Assembly: GCF_022179465.1 (NCBI RefSeq)
Contig: NZ_BPQV01000002.1
Span: 496,001-560,000, forward strand
From: Methylobacterium organophilum
GTDB lineage: Bacteria > Pseudomonadota > Alphaproteobacteria > Rhizobiales > Beijerinckiaceae
DNA length: 64,000 bases
Reading direction: 5' to 3'
Each line of letters starts with the position of its first letter. Within the stretch, counting starts at the first letter, position 1. Positions 1-8,083 of the stretch are shown here, one piece after another. A model generated the notes under the pieces. The model was not told where the DNA came from, made no database searches, and saw only the letters and a list, made by a program, of their open reading frames with translations. The position numbers and the translations under genes are program-made.

Positions 1-1080
1 GCCGAGCTGCATCTGCATGGCGGGCTCGCCGTGCGCGCGGCGGTGCTGCGGGCGCTGCACGCCTTTCCCGGCTGCCGGGCGGCGGAGCCGGGTGAGTTCG
101 CCCGACGGGCCTTTCTGGCCGGGCGCATCGACCTGACCGAGGCGGAGGCCACCGCCGACCTGATCGACGCCGAGACCGAGGCCCAGCGCCGGCAGGCCCT
201 GCGCCAGCTCGAGGGCGCCCTGGGCCGCCAAGTCGCGGAATGGCGCGAGACCGCGATCGGGCTCCTCGCCCAGGCCGAGGCCGCCCTCGATTTCGCCGAC
301 GAGGGCGATGTCGCGGACGAGGCGCTGGACGCGGCCCTCGGCCGAGCTGCTTCCGCCCTGCGCGACGCGATCCGCGCCGCGCTTCGCGACGGGCGCCGGG
401 GCGAGCGCCTGCGCGAGGGCTTCTGCGTGGTGCTGGCCGGCCCGCCCAATGCCGGCAAATCGACCCTGCTCAACACCCTGGCCGGCCGCGACGCGGCCAT
501 CGTCTCCCACATCCCCGGCACCACCCGGGACGTGATCGAGGTGCGCTGCGATCTCGGCGGGCTGCCCGTGGTGCTCGTCGACACGGCGGGCCTGCGCGAG
601 ACCACCGACCCGATCGAGGCCGAGGGCGTCGCCCGCACCCGCCGCCGCATCGCCTCCGCCGACCTCGTCCTGCATCTCGTCCCACCGGAGGGAGCGGAGG
701 AGCAGGCACAGGGCGGGGTGCCCTGCCTCGTCGTGCGCACCAAGGCGGATCTCGGGGAGGGGGGAGCGGGGGAGGCCGACGCCCTCGCCCTCTCCGCCAA
801 GACCGGGGAGGGGATCGAGGCCCTGCTCGCGGCGATCCAGCGGAGCGCCGAATCCGCCCTCGGCGGCGGCGAGGCCCTGGTCACCCGCGAGCGTCACCGC
901 GACGCCCTCACCCGCGCCGCCGCGCATCTCGACCGCGTCGCCGCGCCCGCGACCGACCTGCCGGAGCTGATCGCCGAGGACCTGCGCCTCGCCGTGCGCG
1001 CCCTGGGCGAGGTCGGCGGCCATGTCGGTGTCGAGGAAATGCTCGACCGGCTGTTTTCGGGGTTCTGTATCGGGAAGTAG
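1..1080 (+). CDS. mnmE: tRNA modification GTPase MnmE (5' end outside window)
   Basis: MnmE, with MnmG, installs the 5-carboxymethylaminomethyl group on the wobble uridine of certain tRNAs. The reading frame is open from base 1, so the gene starts upstream and about 360 codons of the usual ~440 are visible. The first residues (HLHGG) and the PGEFARRAFLAGRIDLTEAEA region belong to the conserved N-terminal/helical part. The GTPase domain shows the P-loop GPPNAGKSTLLN, switch GTTRD, DTAG and TKAD. The protein ends with the invariant C-terminal CIGK, whose cysteine is needed for the modification. It is followed by a repeat block rather than another gene. Confidence 0.97.
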   Translation, partial: AELHLHGGLAVRAAVLRALHAFPGCRAAEPGEFARRAFLAGRIDLTEAEATADLIDAETEAQRRQALRQLEGALGRQVAEWRETAIGLLAQAEAALDFADEGDVADEALDAALGRAASALRDAIRAALRDGRRGERLREGFCVVLAGPPNAGKSTLLNTLAGRDAAIVSHIPGTTRDVIEVRCDLGGLPVVLVDTAGLRETTDPIEAEGVARTRRRIASADLVLHLVPPEGAEEQAQGGVPCLVVRTKADLGEGGAGEADALALSAKTGEGIEALLAAIQRSAESALGGGEALVTRERHRDALTRAAAHLDRVAAPATDLPELIAEDLRLAVRALGEVGGHVGVEEMLDRLFSGFCIGK

Positions 1081-1083
1081 CGG

Positions 1084-1692
1084 AGGCGCCTCCGCGGTGT
1101 CCGGCTGGGCACGCCGGCCGCGCGCAGTCCCTCTCTCCGCGTGCGGGGAGAGGAGGGCGCCTCTGCGGTTTTCGGCTCGCGCGTCGGTCATGTGCATCCC
1201 CTCTCTCCGCTTGCGGGGAGAGGGCCGGGACGACCTCGTCGTCAGCGCGGCGAGGCGGCAGCCGAGGGTGAGGGGGCTCAGCCGGATGAGACTCCTCCGG
1301 AATCGCCCCCTCACCGCCGCTCCGGCTGCGCCTCCGCTCCCCGCATGGACGACGGGTCCATGCGGGCCTCTCCCCGCGTGCGGGGAGAGGGGGGCGCCTC
1401 CGCGGTTTTCGGCTCCCGCGTTGGTGGTGTGCGCAGCCCCTCGCCCCGCTTGCGGGGAGAGGGCCGCGACGACCTCGTTGTCGGCGCGGCGAGGCGGCAG
1501 CCGAGGGTGAGGGGGCTCAGCCGGATGAGACTCTTCCGGAATCGCCCCCTCACCCCCGCTCCGGCTACGCCTCCGCTCCCCACATGGACGACAAGGTCCA
1601 TGCGGGCCTCTCCCCGCGTGCGGGGAGAGGGGGGGTGCTTCTGCGGTGTCCGGCTGGGCGTGTCGGTCGCGTGCAGCCCCTCGCCCCGCTTC
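1084..1692. repeat. Tandem ~240-bp repeat with embedded REP-like palindromes
   Basis: The gap between mnmE and the next gene is about 690 bp and holds no convincing gene. A palindrome with arms ctctccccgc/gcggggagag occurs perfectly at 1368-1389 and 1608-1629 and imperfectly at 1133-1152. A second, imperfect hairpin (ccgcttgcggggagaggg) starts near 1207 and 1446. Spacing gives a period of about 235-240 bp, with two near-complete units (1133-1367, 1368-1607), a partial left copy from 1084 and a partial right copy to about 1692. Units differ at scattered bases, so the duplication is not brand new. The same palindrome core reappears near 26564-26592. Confidence 0.85.
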
Positions 1693-1720
1693 CCACGCTC
1701 CGATCCGGCCGAAAGCCGTC

Positions 1721-1750
1721 CCGAACGAGAACGGGCCCCAAAAGGGGCCC
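1721..1750 (-). terminator. Hairpin downstream of the 1776-2192 gene
   Basis: The arms gggcccc and ggggccc (1733-1750) form a perfect 7-bp stem with an AAAA/TTTT loop, just past the stop codon of the leftward gene. The following T-tract is weak (gttctcgttc), so it may act as an mRNA end stabiliser rather than an efficient terminator. Confidence 0.6.
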
Positions 1751-1775
1751 GCTTCGTGTCCGTGGCCGCGGCGGC

Positions 1776-2192
1776 TTACCGGTAGGGGTTCAGGCCGGTG
1801 CGGGAGACGTAGGAGGTCGGGTCGATCGCGTCGACCGCCGAGAAGTCGACGTTGCGGATCGCGGTCGAGCGGGCGCCGATGAACGGGCCGTTGGTGATCG
1901 GGTCGGGCAGGTTCGAGCCGCCATAGAGGTCGTTGCGGCCGTAGACCGGGCTCAGGGCGTTCGAGGCGGCGATGAAGGCCGGGTTGGTGGCCGGGTTCAT
2001 CACGGAGCCGTTGCCGGGCTCGGTCACGTTGCCGGCGTCGAGCCAGCTGCGCGGACGGATGCGGATCGGCAGCGGCTGGCTCACGCGCACGTAGCCCGGA
2101 TTGCCGTAGGGGCCCTGTGCCTCGGCGGCCGTGCCGAAACCGATGGCGGAGAGCGTAAGGGCGCCCAGCAGGGCTATCTTGGTCGAGCGCAT
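1776..2192 (-). CDS. Exported protein of unknown function, 138 aa
   Basis: I do not recognise a family. The first ~26 residues form a Sec signal peptide (charged MRSTK, a hydrophobic stretch and a cleavage site around AEAQG). The mature part is about 110 aa, rich in Asn, Pro and Gly, with no Cys and no catalytic motif. The gene stands alone, leftward, with a hairpin behind it. Start chosen because it begins the signal peptide. The protein is probably periplasmic or secreted. Confidence 0.75.
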   Translation of the reverse strand: MRSTKIALLGALTLSAIGFGTAAEAQGPYGNPGYVRVSQPLPIRIRPRSWLDAGNVTEPGNGSVMNPATNPAFIAASNALSPVYGRNDLYGGSNLPDPITNGPFIGARSTAIRNVDFSAVDAIDPTSYVSRTGLNPYR

Positions 2193-2290
2193 AGGACCAC
2201 CTTGTTGAAACCGGGGACAGTATGGCCAAGCTTCCTTAAGGAATCCGGCCTTTGGCGAATAGACGTGTGAGCGGGGCCGTTGTTCCGGCC

Positions 2291-3211
2291 CTAGCGCGAA
2301 GCTTGTGCGTTTTGCCGCAATAACGCCTCATTTTTTCGTGCGCGTTTCTGAGCGGCGGAATGCGCGGTGGGTTTCCCGGCTTTCGCAGGGGTGATCGAGC
2401 CGGTGGCCTCCCCCGCCTGGGCCGCCTCGGCGCCCGTGCCGGCCTTGCAGGAGGGGTCGCGCCGCGCCTCGGCTTGGGTGAAGGCGGTCTCCAGCGGCGA
2501 CACCGATGTGCCCTTCAGCACCAGCCGATCGACGGCGCAGGCCAGATCCCGCGGTTCCGGCATCTGGCCGAGGATGCCGCAGAGCCAGCCATCGAGGCGC
2601 ATGGCCTGGGTCTCCAGGCTCTGGAAGCCGAGGCAGGCCCGGCTGCCCTCGCCGGACAGCGTCGCCGCCACGGTCTCGAAGGCGCCGAACTTGGTGGCGA
2701 GCTGCCCGCGCTCGCCCGTGCGCGTCACGGCGAGGCCGCGCCCGTCCGCCGCCCGGCGGGCGAGGGTGACGAACAGGCTCGACCCGGTCTCGGCGCCATC
2801 GGTCATGGTCAGCACCAGATAGGGCGCCTCGATCGCGTCGAAGCTGCCCGAGGTCAGCGCGTCCTCGCGCAGGCCCGTGGCGGCGTTCCAGCGGGGCGGC
2901 TCCGTGCGCAGGGGCAGGTCCGGCTGCGCCGGCTCCAGGCCGAGCAGGGGCCCGCCGGCGGCCACGGGCGTGGCCGCGCGGACGGGGGCGAGCGCCCGGG
3001 GCGGGTCGCTCCAGGGCGCCGGGGCCGGGGGCGCCGGGCCGCGGTCCCGGGCCACCAGGGCGAGGCCGGCGATCAGGGCGGCGGCGCTGGCGAGCTGGCC
3101 GGCGCGCCGCAGGCGGCGGAAGGGTTTGGCCCGCACCAGCAGGCGCGGGGCGGGCTCCTCGGCGGCGCTCTCGTCGGGCTCGAAGCTCGGCTCTCTGCGC
3201 ATCGGCGGCAC
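2291..3211 (-). CDS. Membrane-anchored protein of unknown function, 306 aa
   Basis: No family recognised. A cytoplasmic N-terminus of about 38 residues (basic around KPFRRLRRAG) precedes one membrane segment at roughly residues 41-57. A Pro/Ala-rich linker and a periplasmic domain of about 190 residues with several cysteines (ACLGF, WLCGI, LACAV, PSCKA) follow, then a basic tail. This is a single-pass, N-in topology. It is transcribed leftward, away from asd, and may share a divergent control region with it. Codon usage matches the neighbours. Confidence 0.75.
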   Translation of the reverse strand: MPPMRREPSFEPDESAAEEPAPRLLVRAKPFRRLRRAGQLASAAALIAGLALVARDRGPAPPAPAPWSDPPRALAPVRAATPVAAGGPLLGLEPAQPDLPLRTEPPRWNAATGLREDALTSGSFDAIEAPYLVLTMTDGAETGSSLFVTLARRAADGRGLAVTRTGERGQLATKFGAFETVAATLSGEGSRACLGFQSLETQAMRLDGWLCGILGQMPEPRDLACAVDRLVLKGTSVSPLETAFTQAEARRDPSCKAGTGAEAAQAGEATGSITPAKAGKPTAHSAAQKRARKNEALLRQNAQASR

Positions 3212-3393
3212 TCCCGAAAGGGGGCGGAAGGCAGCGCGCCTTCCCGGCCTTCCGCTGTGCGGCCGCGGGCCCCAAGCTTCGGTTTCCGGGGGAAGGGACG
3301 GGCCGGATTCGTCCCCGGCTGCCTCCGGTTACAGTGAACGCTTTCTTTCGTCTCGCCTCCGGCAGGATCCTGCCGGTCGCCCCGGGGCCGCCC

Positions 3394-3470
3394 TTGACAG
3401 CACGCGCGCGTGGGCGCTTTGTGCACCCGCGAACGGAGCCCACCCCGCCTGAGCGGGGGCGGGCTCGTTT
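3394..3470 (+). promoter_or_regulatory. Candidate asd promoter and leader hairpin
   Basis: The 400-bp gap 3212-3611 has no convincing gene. It contains a consensus -35 box TTGACA (3394-3399), with a weak -10 about 17 bp later (TTGTGC or TTTGTG). About 40 bp further is a strong GC hairpin, gagcccaccccgc...gcgggggcgggctc (3436-3466), followed by gtttgctt. The layout resembles an attenuator in the asd leader, but no leader peptide or riboswitch consensus was recognised. Confidence 0.35.
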
Positions 3471-3611
3471 GCTTGGGGCACCCGCGATCCCGGCTTTCCG
3501 GAACGGCAGGCCCGCCCCTTTCGGCAAGGCCGCCCGCCGCGAGGGTCGCGACGAGGCGGCACGGTCCCTTCGGCGCAGAACGCCCGGGACCCGCGAAGCG
3601 GAGCGGATGAG

Positions 3612-4646
3612 ATGGGTTACAAGGTCGCCGTCGTCGGAGCCACGGGCAATGTGGGCCGCGAGATGCTCGACATCCTGGCCGAGCGCGCCTTCCCGGCCGA
3701 CGAGGTCGTGGCGCTGGCCTCGCGCCGCAGCCAGGGCCAGGAAGTCTCCTTCGGCGACAAGATTCTCAAGGTCAAAGCCCTCGACACCTACGACTTCACC
3801 GACACGGACATCTGCCTGATGTCGGCCGGCGGCGAGGCCTCGAAAGAGTGGAGCCCCCGCATCGGCCAGCAGGGCTGCGTGGTGATCGATAACTCCTCGG
3901 CCTTCCGCTACGACGCCGACGTGCCGCTGATCGTGCCCGAGGTGAATGCCGACGCGGTGGTGGGCTTCACCAAGCGCAACATCATCGCCAACCCGAACTG
4001 CTCCACGGCGCAGCTCGTGGTCGCGCTCAAGCCGCTGCACGAGGCGGCGACCATCAAGCGCGTGGTGGTCTCGACCTATCAGTCGGTCTCCGGCGCCGGC
4101 AAGGACGCCATGGACGAGCTGTTCAACCAGACCCGCGCGGTCTTCACCGCCGGCGAGGTGGTGCAGAAGAAGTTCACCAAGCGGATCGCCTTCAACGTCA
4201 TCCCCCACATCGACGTGTTCATGGAGGATGGCTACACGAAGGAAGAGTGGAAGATGGTCGCCGAGACCAAGAAGATGCTCGATCCCAAGATCAAGCTCAC
4301 GGCCACCGCGGTGCGGGTGCCGGTCTTCATCGGCCATGCCGAGTCGGTGAACATCGAGTTCGAGCGCCCGCTCTCCCCCGAGCAGGCGACTGAGATCCTG
4401 CGTGCGGCCCCGGGCGTGCTCGTGATCGATAAGCGCGAGAACGGCGGCTACATGACCCCGCACGAGGCGGCGGGCGAGGACGCCACCTACATCTCCCGCA
4501 TCCGCGAGGACGCCACCATCGAGAACGGCCTGAACTTCTGGTGCGTCTCCGACAACCTGCGCAAGGGCGCGGCGCTGAACGCGGTGCAGATCGCCGAGGT
4601 GCTGATCAACCGCAAGCTGCTGCAGAAGAGCCAGCAGGCGGCCTGA
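3612..4646 (+). CDS. asd: Aspartate-semialdehyde dehydrogenase
   Basis: Reduces aspartyl-4-phosphate to aspartate-4-semialdehyde with NADPH, the branch point to lysine/diaminopimelate, threonine and methionine. At 344 aa it has the usual length. The N-terminus carries the Rossmann motif VVGATGNVGREM, the catalytic cysteine lies in NPNCSTAQLV, and a conserved basic/His region (ATAVRVPVFIGHAESVN) follows. The start fits a conserved N-terminus (MGYKVAVVG). It is monocistronic, and a strong hairpin closes it at 4673. Confidence 0.97.
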   Translation: MGYKVAVVGATGNVGREMLDILAERAFPADEVVALASRRSQGQEVSFGDKILKVKALDTYDFTDTDICLMSAGGEASKEWSPRIGQQGCVVIDNSSAFRYDADVPLIVPEVNADAVVGFTKRNIIANPNCSTAQLVVALKPLHEAATIKRVVVSTYQSVSGAGKDAMDELFNQTRAVFTAGEVVQKKFTKRIAFNVIPHIDVFMEDGYTKEEWKMVAETKKMLDPKIKLTATAVRVPVFIGHAESVNIEFERPLSPEQATEILRAAPGVLVIDKRENGGYMTPHEAAGEDATYISRIREDATIENGLNFWCVSDNLRKGAALNAVQIAEVLINRKLLQKSQQAA

Positions 4647-4672
4647 TCCGGCCCTCACAGAGGACTAAGTTC

Positions 4673-4706
4673 GAGAGGCGCCGCTCCGAAAGGGGCGGCG
4701 CCTCTC
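4673..4706. terminator. Bidirectional terminator between asd and crtC
   Basis: Arms gagaggcgccgctcc and ggggcggcgcctctc around GAAA form a long, nearly perfect hairpin between two convergent genes. It can serve both asd (+) and crtC (-). Confidence 0.75.
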
Positions 4707-4710
4707 GCGT

Positions 4711-5622
4711 TCAGCCGGGCACCCGCGGCATCCGGAACGGCAGCATCAGCTGCACCAAAGGGTTGCGGAAGCGGGTGAGCGACAGGCTCTCGTGCACCGG
4801 CCGCACCGCCTCGCCGTCGAGGCGGGTGGCGAGCAGGGAGCGGGCGTAGAAGGGGGTGTCCTCGAAGGTGCGCAGCACCCGGGCGGCGCCGTCGTCGCTG
4901 CGGGTCGAGCGGCCCATGCGCCAGAGCCGCGTCGGCGGCAGAGCGGCGGGGAGCGGCGGGCGCCATTCCCGGCGGCGGCCGTCCCGGGCGAAGCGCAGGG
5001 ACAGGTTCTGGCCGCTGCCGTCCGTCCGGCGCACGTCGTAGAGGATGGCCGCCCCCTCGGAGAGGTCGGCCCGGCACCAGGTCCAGTCGGAGAAGGTGTC
5101 CTCCAGGCGGCCGTCGCCGTCGTTCGTGTCGAAATAGCCGGTGCCGCGCCAGCGCAGGGCCGGCTCTTCCAGCGCGACCTCGACCGCGGAGGAGGGCGCC
5201 ATCGGCCACCAGCGATGCAGGCCCGGCGCGTCGAGGGTGAAGGGGCCTTCCGTGATCCCGTGGGGGGTGAGCCGTATGGTGCCGCGGATCGGGTAGGGCA
5301 GGGGCGCGGCCCGCTCGTCGAGGCGGATCGTCAGCGCCGTGCCGTCCCATTCCATGGCGCTCGCGCCGATGGCGATCGAGGCGGCGTCGCGGGCAAGCGC
5401 CCGGGCACCGCGCTCGGTCATGGCGAAGCGGTTCGCCCGCTCGCCGTAGAGCACCACGTTCATGGCGCAATGGGCGAAGGGGTCCTGGGCGCGGTCGAGG
5501 ACGTAATAGGGCGAGAACACGCTGCCGATGAAGGCGATGACGGTCAGCCCCTGGCGCCCGTCCGCGCTCAGCGCGTCGACATACCACCAGGCATAGCCGC
5601 CCGTCGCGACCGGGCCGTCGAA
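4711..5622 (-). CDS. crtC: Carotenoid 1,2-hydratase CrtC (start unresolved)
   Basis: Adds water across the 1,2 double bond of neurosporene/lycopene-type carotenes, an early step of the spheroidene/spirilloxanthin branch. Family features visible are GGYAWWYVDALS, the segment around IAFIGSVFSPYY, HCAMNVVLYG and the C-terminal TPFYARSLL region. Homology begins in frame at about 5622 while the upstream crtD gene is still being read in another frame. No ATG, GTG or TTG precedes the homologous region nearby. The options are a non-standard start, for example CTG at 5571 overlapping the crtD stop as CTGA (about 286 aa), or a start at GTG 5520 that loses conserved sequence. Coordinates cover the homologous reading frame. 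Confidence 0.85.
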   Translation of the reverse strand, partial: FDGPVATGGYAWWYVDALSADGRQGLTVIAFIGSVFSPYYVLDRAQDPFAHCAMNVVLYGERANRFAMTERGARALARDAASIAIGASAMEWDGTALTIRLDERAAPLPYPIRGTIRLTPHGITEGPFTLDAPGLHRWWPMAPSSAVEVALEEPALRWRGTGYFDTNDGDGRLEDTFSDWTWCRADLSEGAAILYDVRRTDGSGQNLSLRFARDGRRREWRPPLPAALPPTRLWRMGRSTRSDDGAARVLRTFEDTPFYARSLLATRLDGEAVRPVHESLSLTRFRNPLVQLMLPFRMPRVPG

Positions 5623-7103
5623 GCGAGGTCGGCGAGCACCGCCTGGGCCGCCAGCCGCCCGGACTGGGCCGCCATCGGAACGCCCGGCCCCGGATGCACG
5701 CTCCCCCCCGCCAGGTAGAGGCCCGGCAGGCGGGTGCGCGCCCCCTGGCGCTTGAAGGTCGCGCTCCAACCGTGGGAGGCCCGGCCGTAGAGGGCGCCCC
5801 CCGTCCCCGGGAACAGCGCTTCGAAGCCCTCCGGCGTGGTGATCGCCGGGGCCGCCGCCGGGGTCAGAGTGAGCCCGCAGGCCGAGAGCCGTTCCGTCAG
5901 AGTCCTCTCGCATCGGGCGATCTCCGGGCTGGTGGGCGGGCGCTCGCGCCCATCGGCGGGGGCGTTGACGAGGACGAGCAGGCGCTCCGGCCCCGAAACC
6001 GCGCCGCCCTCCGCCGCCCGATCCTGGGCGCAGACATAGACGGTCGGGTCGGAGGGGAGCTGGCGCCGGGTCAGGATCTCGGCGAACTCGGCCCGGTAAT
6101 CGGCGGAGAAGAACACGTTGTGGTGGGCGAGGGGAAACCCCTCGGCCCGCGCGTTCAGGCAGAGGGTGAGGGCGGAGAGCGAGCGCTCCGGCGGCGCGAT
6201 CCGGTCGCCGGCGCAGGCCGCCGCGCGTCCGAACAGGCCGAGCCCGAAGGCCGCCGCATCGGCATTGGCGACGACCACGTCCGCAGGGATGCGCTCGCCG
6301 CTGGCGAGCAGCACGCCGGTCACGCTCCCGGCCTCGGTGAGGATGCGGTCGACCTGCGCGCCGTAGCGCAGCCGCGCCCCGTTCTCGGCGGCGAGCGCCG
6401 CCAGCACCCGGGCGAGGCCGGAGAGGCCGCCCTCGAGGGTCCAGAGCCCGGCCTGCTCGACATGGGCGACGAGCATCAGGGTGGCGGGGGCGGCGAAGGG
6501 CGAGGCGCCGCAATAGGTGGCGTAGCGGCCGAAGAGCTGGCGCAGGCGCGGATCGCGAAAGTACTCGCCGAGCGCCGACCAGAGCGTGGCGAAGGGCTGG
6601 ATGCGCCAGAGGTCGCCGAGGCCCGACAGGCCGACCCGCCGGCCGAGCTCGACCGGCCCCGGCCGCTCGCCGCGGATGAAGGGACCTTCGAGGGTGCGGT
6701 AGACCTCCGCCGCCCGGACACAGAAGCGGCGATAGCCCTCGGCCTCGCGGGCCCCGGCGAAGTCGGCGATGGCCCGGGCCGAGGCTTCCTCGTCAGCGAA
6801 GAGGTCGAGCCGCTCGGTCCGGCTCCAGGCGTGGCGGGCGATCAGGCGCGCGGGCGTCAGGCACACCCTCTCCTCCAGGGCCGCGCCCACCTCGGAAAAG
6901 ATCTCGTCAAAGACCCAGCGCATGGTGAAGACGGTTGGCCCGGCCTCGACCAGGCGGCCATCGACCTTGAGGCTGCGCATCTTGCCGCCCGGGCGGGCGG
7001 CCCGCTCCAGCAGCAGCACGTCGAGCCCGGCATGGGCGAGCCGCAGGGCGGCGACGAGCCCCGCCACCCCGGCTCCGACCACGACGATCCGCTCGGAGGC
7101 CAC
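5568..7103 (-). CDS. crtD: Hydroxyneurosporene/methoxyneurosporene desaturase CrtD
   Basis: FAD-dependent C-3,4 desaturase of hydroxylated or methoxylated carotenoids. At 511 aa the length is usual. The dinucleotide-binding motif VVVGAGVAGLVAALRLAHAG is at the N-terminus. The GGKMRS and GPTVFTMR segments follow, and the C-terminal flavin motif LYLAGGSVHPGPGVPM is intact. Start taken as GTG at 7103 (MASERIVVVGAG), close to the Rossmann fold as in relatives. It is divergent from crtE across a 99-bp control region with a PpsR/CrtJ palindrome, and overlaps the start region of crtC. Confidence 0.94.
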   Translation of the reverse strand: MASERIVVVGAGVAGLVAALRLAHAGLDVLLLERAARPGGKMRSLKVDGRLVEAGPTVFTMRWVFDEIFSEVGAALEERVCLTPARLIARHAWSRTERLDLFADEEASARAIADFAGAREAEGYRRFCVRAAEVYRTLEGPFIRGERPGPVELGRRVGLSGLGDLWRIQPFATLWSALGEYFRDPRLRQLFGRYATYCGASPFAAPATLMLVAHVEQAGLWTLEGGLSGLARVLAALAAENGARLRYGAQVDRILTEAGSVTGVLLASGERIPADVVVANADAAAFGLGLFGRAAACAGDRIAPPERSLSALTLCLNARAEGFPLAHHNVFFSADYRAEFAEILTRRQLPSDPTVYVCAQDRAAEGGAVSGPERLLVLVNAPADGRERPPTSPEIARCERTLTERLSACGLTLTPAAAPAITTPEGFEALFPGTGGALYGRASHGWSATFKRQGARTRLPGLYLAGGSVHPGPGVPMAAQSGRLAAQAVLADLASTARSRRAAMPGGMSTR

Positions 7104-7145
7104 GATCCCACGCTCCTGGCGGCCATTGATCCGGACGCCATTAAG

Positions 7146-7163
7146 TGTCAATCTTTGTTGACA
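7146..7163. promoter_or_regulatory. PpsR/CrtJ palindrome between crtD and crtE
   Basis: TGT-N12-ACA (TGTCAATCTTTGTTGACA) is the known operator of the redox/light-responsive repressor PpsR/CrtJ. It lies in the middle of the 99-bp divergent region. TTGACA at 7158-7163 inside the palindrome could be the -35 box of crtE, in which case repressor binding would block RNA polymerase. Confidence 0.8.
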
Positions 7164-7202
7164 TACAAGAGCGACAAACAAACGACACACCGGGAGAGAG
7201 CC

Positions 7203-8072
7203 ATGGATGCCGGCGGACGGATCGAGGCGGCGCTCGATATGGCGGTGGCGCGGGCGGAGGCGCCGGGGGCGCCGCCGCGGCTGGCGGAGGCGATCCGGTA
7301 CGCGGTGTTTCCCGGGGGCCACCGGATCCGGCCGCGGCTCTGCCTGGCGGTGGCGCGGGCCTGCGGCGACGACGATCCCGAAGCCTCCGACGCGGCGGCC
7401 GGCGCGATCGAGCTGCTGCACTGCGCCTCGCTGGTGCATGACGACCTGCCCTGTTTCGATGACGCGCCGATGCGCCGGCAGAAGCCGAGCGTGCACGTGG
7501 CCTTCGGCGAGCCCCTGGCGGTGCTGACGGGGGACGCCTTGATCGTGCTGGCCTTCGACACGCTGGCCCGGGGCGCCGCCCGGCGGCCCTCGCGCCTCGC
7601 GGCCCTGGTCGGGCTGGTCGCCCGGGCGGTGGGTTCGCCCGCCGGCATCTGCGCCGGCCAGGCCTGGGAATCGGAGCCGACGGTGGCGCTCAGCGACTAC
7701 CAGCAGGCCAAGACCGGCGCCCTGTTCGCCGCGGCCACGGTGGCGGGCGCCACCGCGGCGGGGGAGGCGGCCCTGCCCTGGCGGCTGCTCGGGGAATGCC
7801 TGGGCGAGGCCTATCAGGTCGCCGACGACCTGCGGGACGTGGCCTGCCGCCAGGAGGAGATCGGCAAGCCCGCCGGCCGCGACGTGACCCTCGGCCGGCC
7901 GAACGCCGCGGCCCTGCTCGGCATGGGCGGGGCCATCGAGCGCCTGCGCCGGCTCTGCCGCGACGCGATCGAGGTGATCCCGGATTGCCCCGGCGCCGAG
8001 GCGCTGCGCGCGGAGATCACCGCGCAGACCCGGCTGTTCCTGCCGGCGAGCCTGCGCCTGGCCCCGGCCTGA
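7203..8072 (+). CDS. crtE: Geranylgeranyl diphosphate synthase CrtE
   Basis: Condenses isopentenyl units to GGPP, the precursor of carotenoids and the (bacterio)chlorophyll tail. At 289 aa it is a normal trans-prenyltransferase. The first Asp-rich motif DDLPCFDD sits in LVHDDLPCFDDAPMRR and the second, QVADDLRDV, lies about 140 residues later. PGGHRIRPRLCLAVA near the N-terminus is the conserved allylic-substrate region. ATG at 7203 follows the GAGAGAGCC leader. It is the first gene of the rightward crtEF unit, 11 bp before crtF. Confidence 0.95.
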   Translation: MDAGGRIEAALDMAVARAEAPGAPPRLAEAIRYAVFPGGHRIRPRLCLAVARACGDDDPEASDAAAGAIELLHCASLVHDDLPCFDDAPMRRQKPSVHVAFGEPLAVLTGDALIVLAFDTLARGAARRPSRLAALVGLVARAVGSPAGICAGQAWESEPTVALSDYQQAKTGALFAAATVAGATAAGEAALPWRLLGECLGEAYQVADDLRDVACRQEEIGKPAGRDVTLGRPNAAALLGMGGAIERLRRLCRDAIEVIPDCPGAEALRAEITAQTRLFLPASLRLAPA

Positions 8073-8083
8073 CGGAGCGCGCC

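Noticed and set aside
1084-1692. Possible CRISPR array
   Set aside because: Repeat units are ~240 bp and contain their own palindromes; there are no short repeats with unique spacers and no cas genes in the window.
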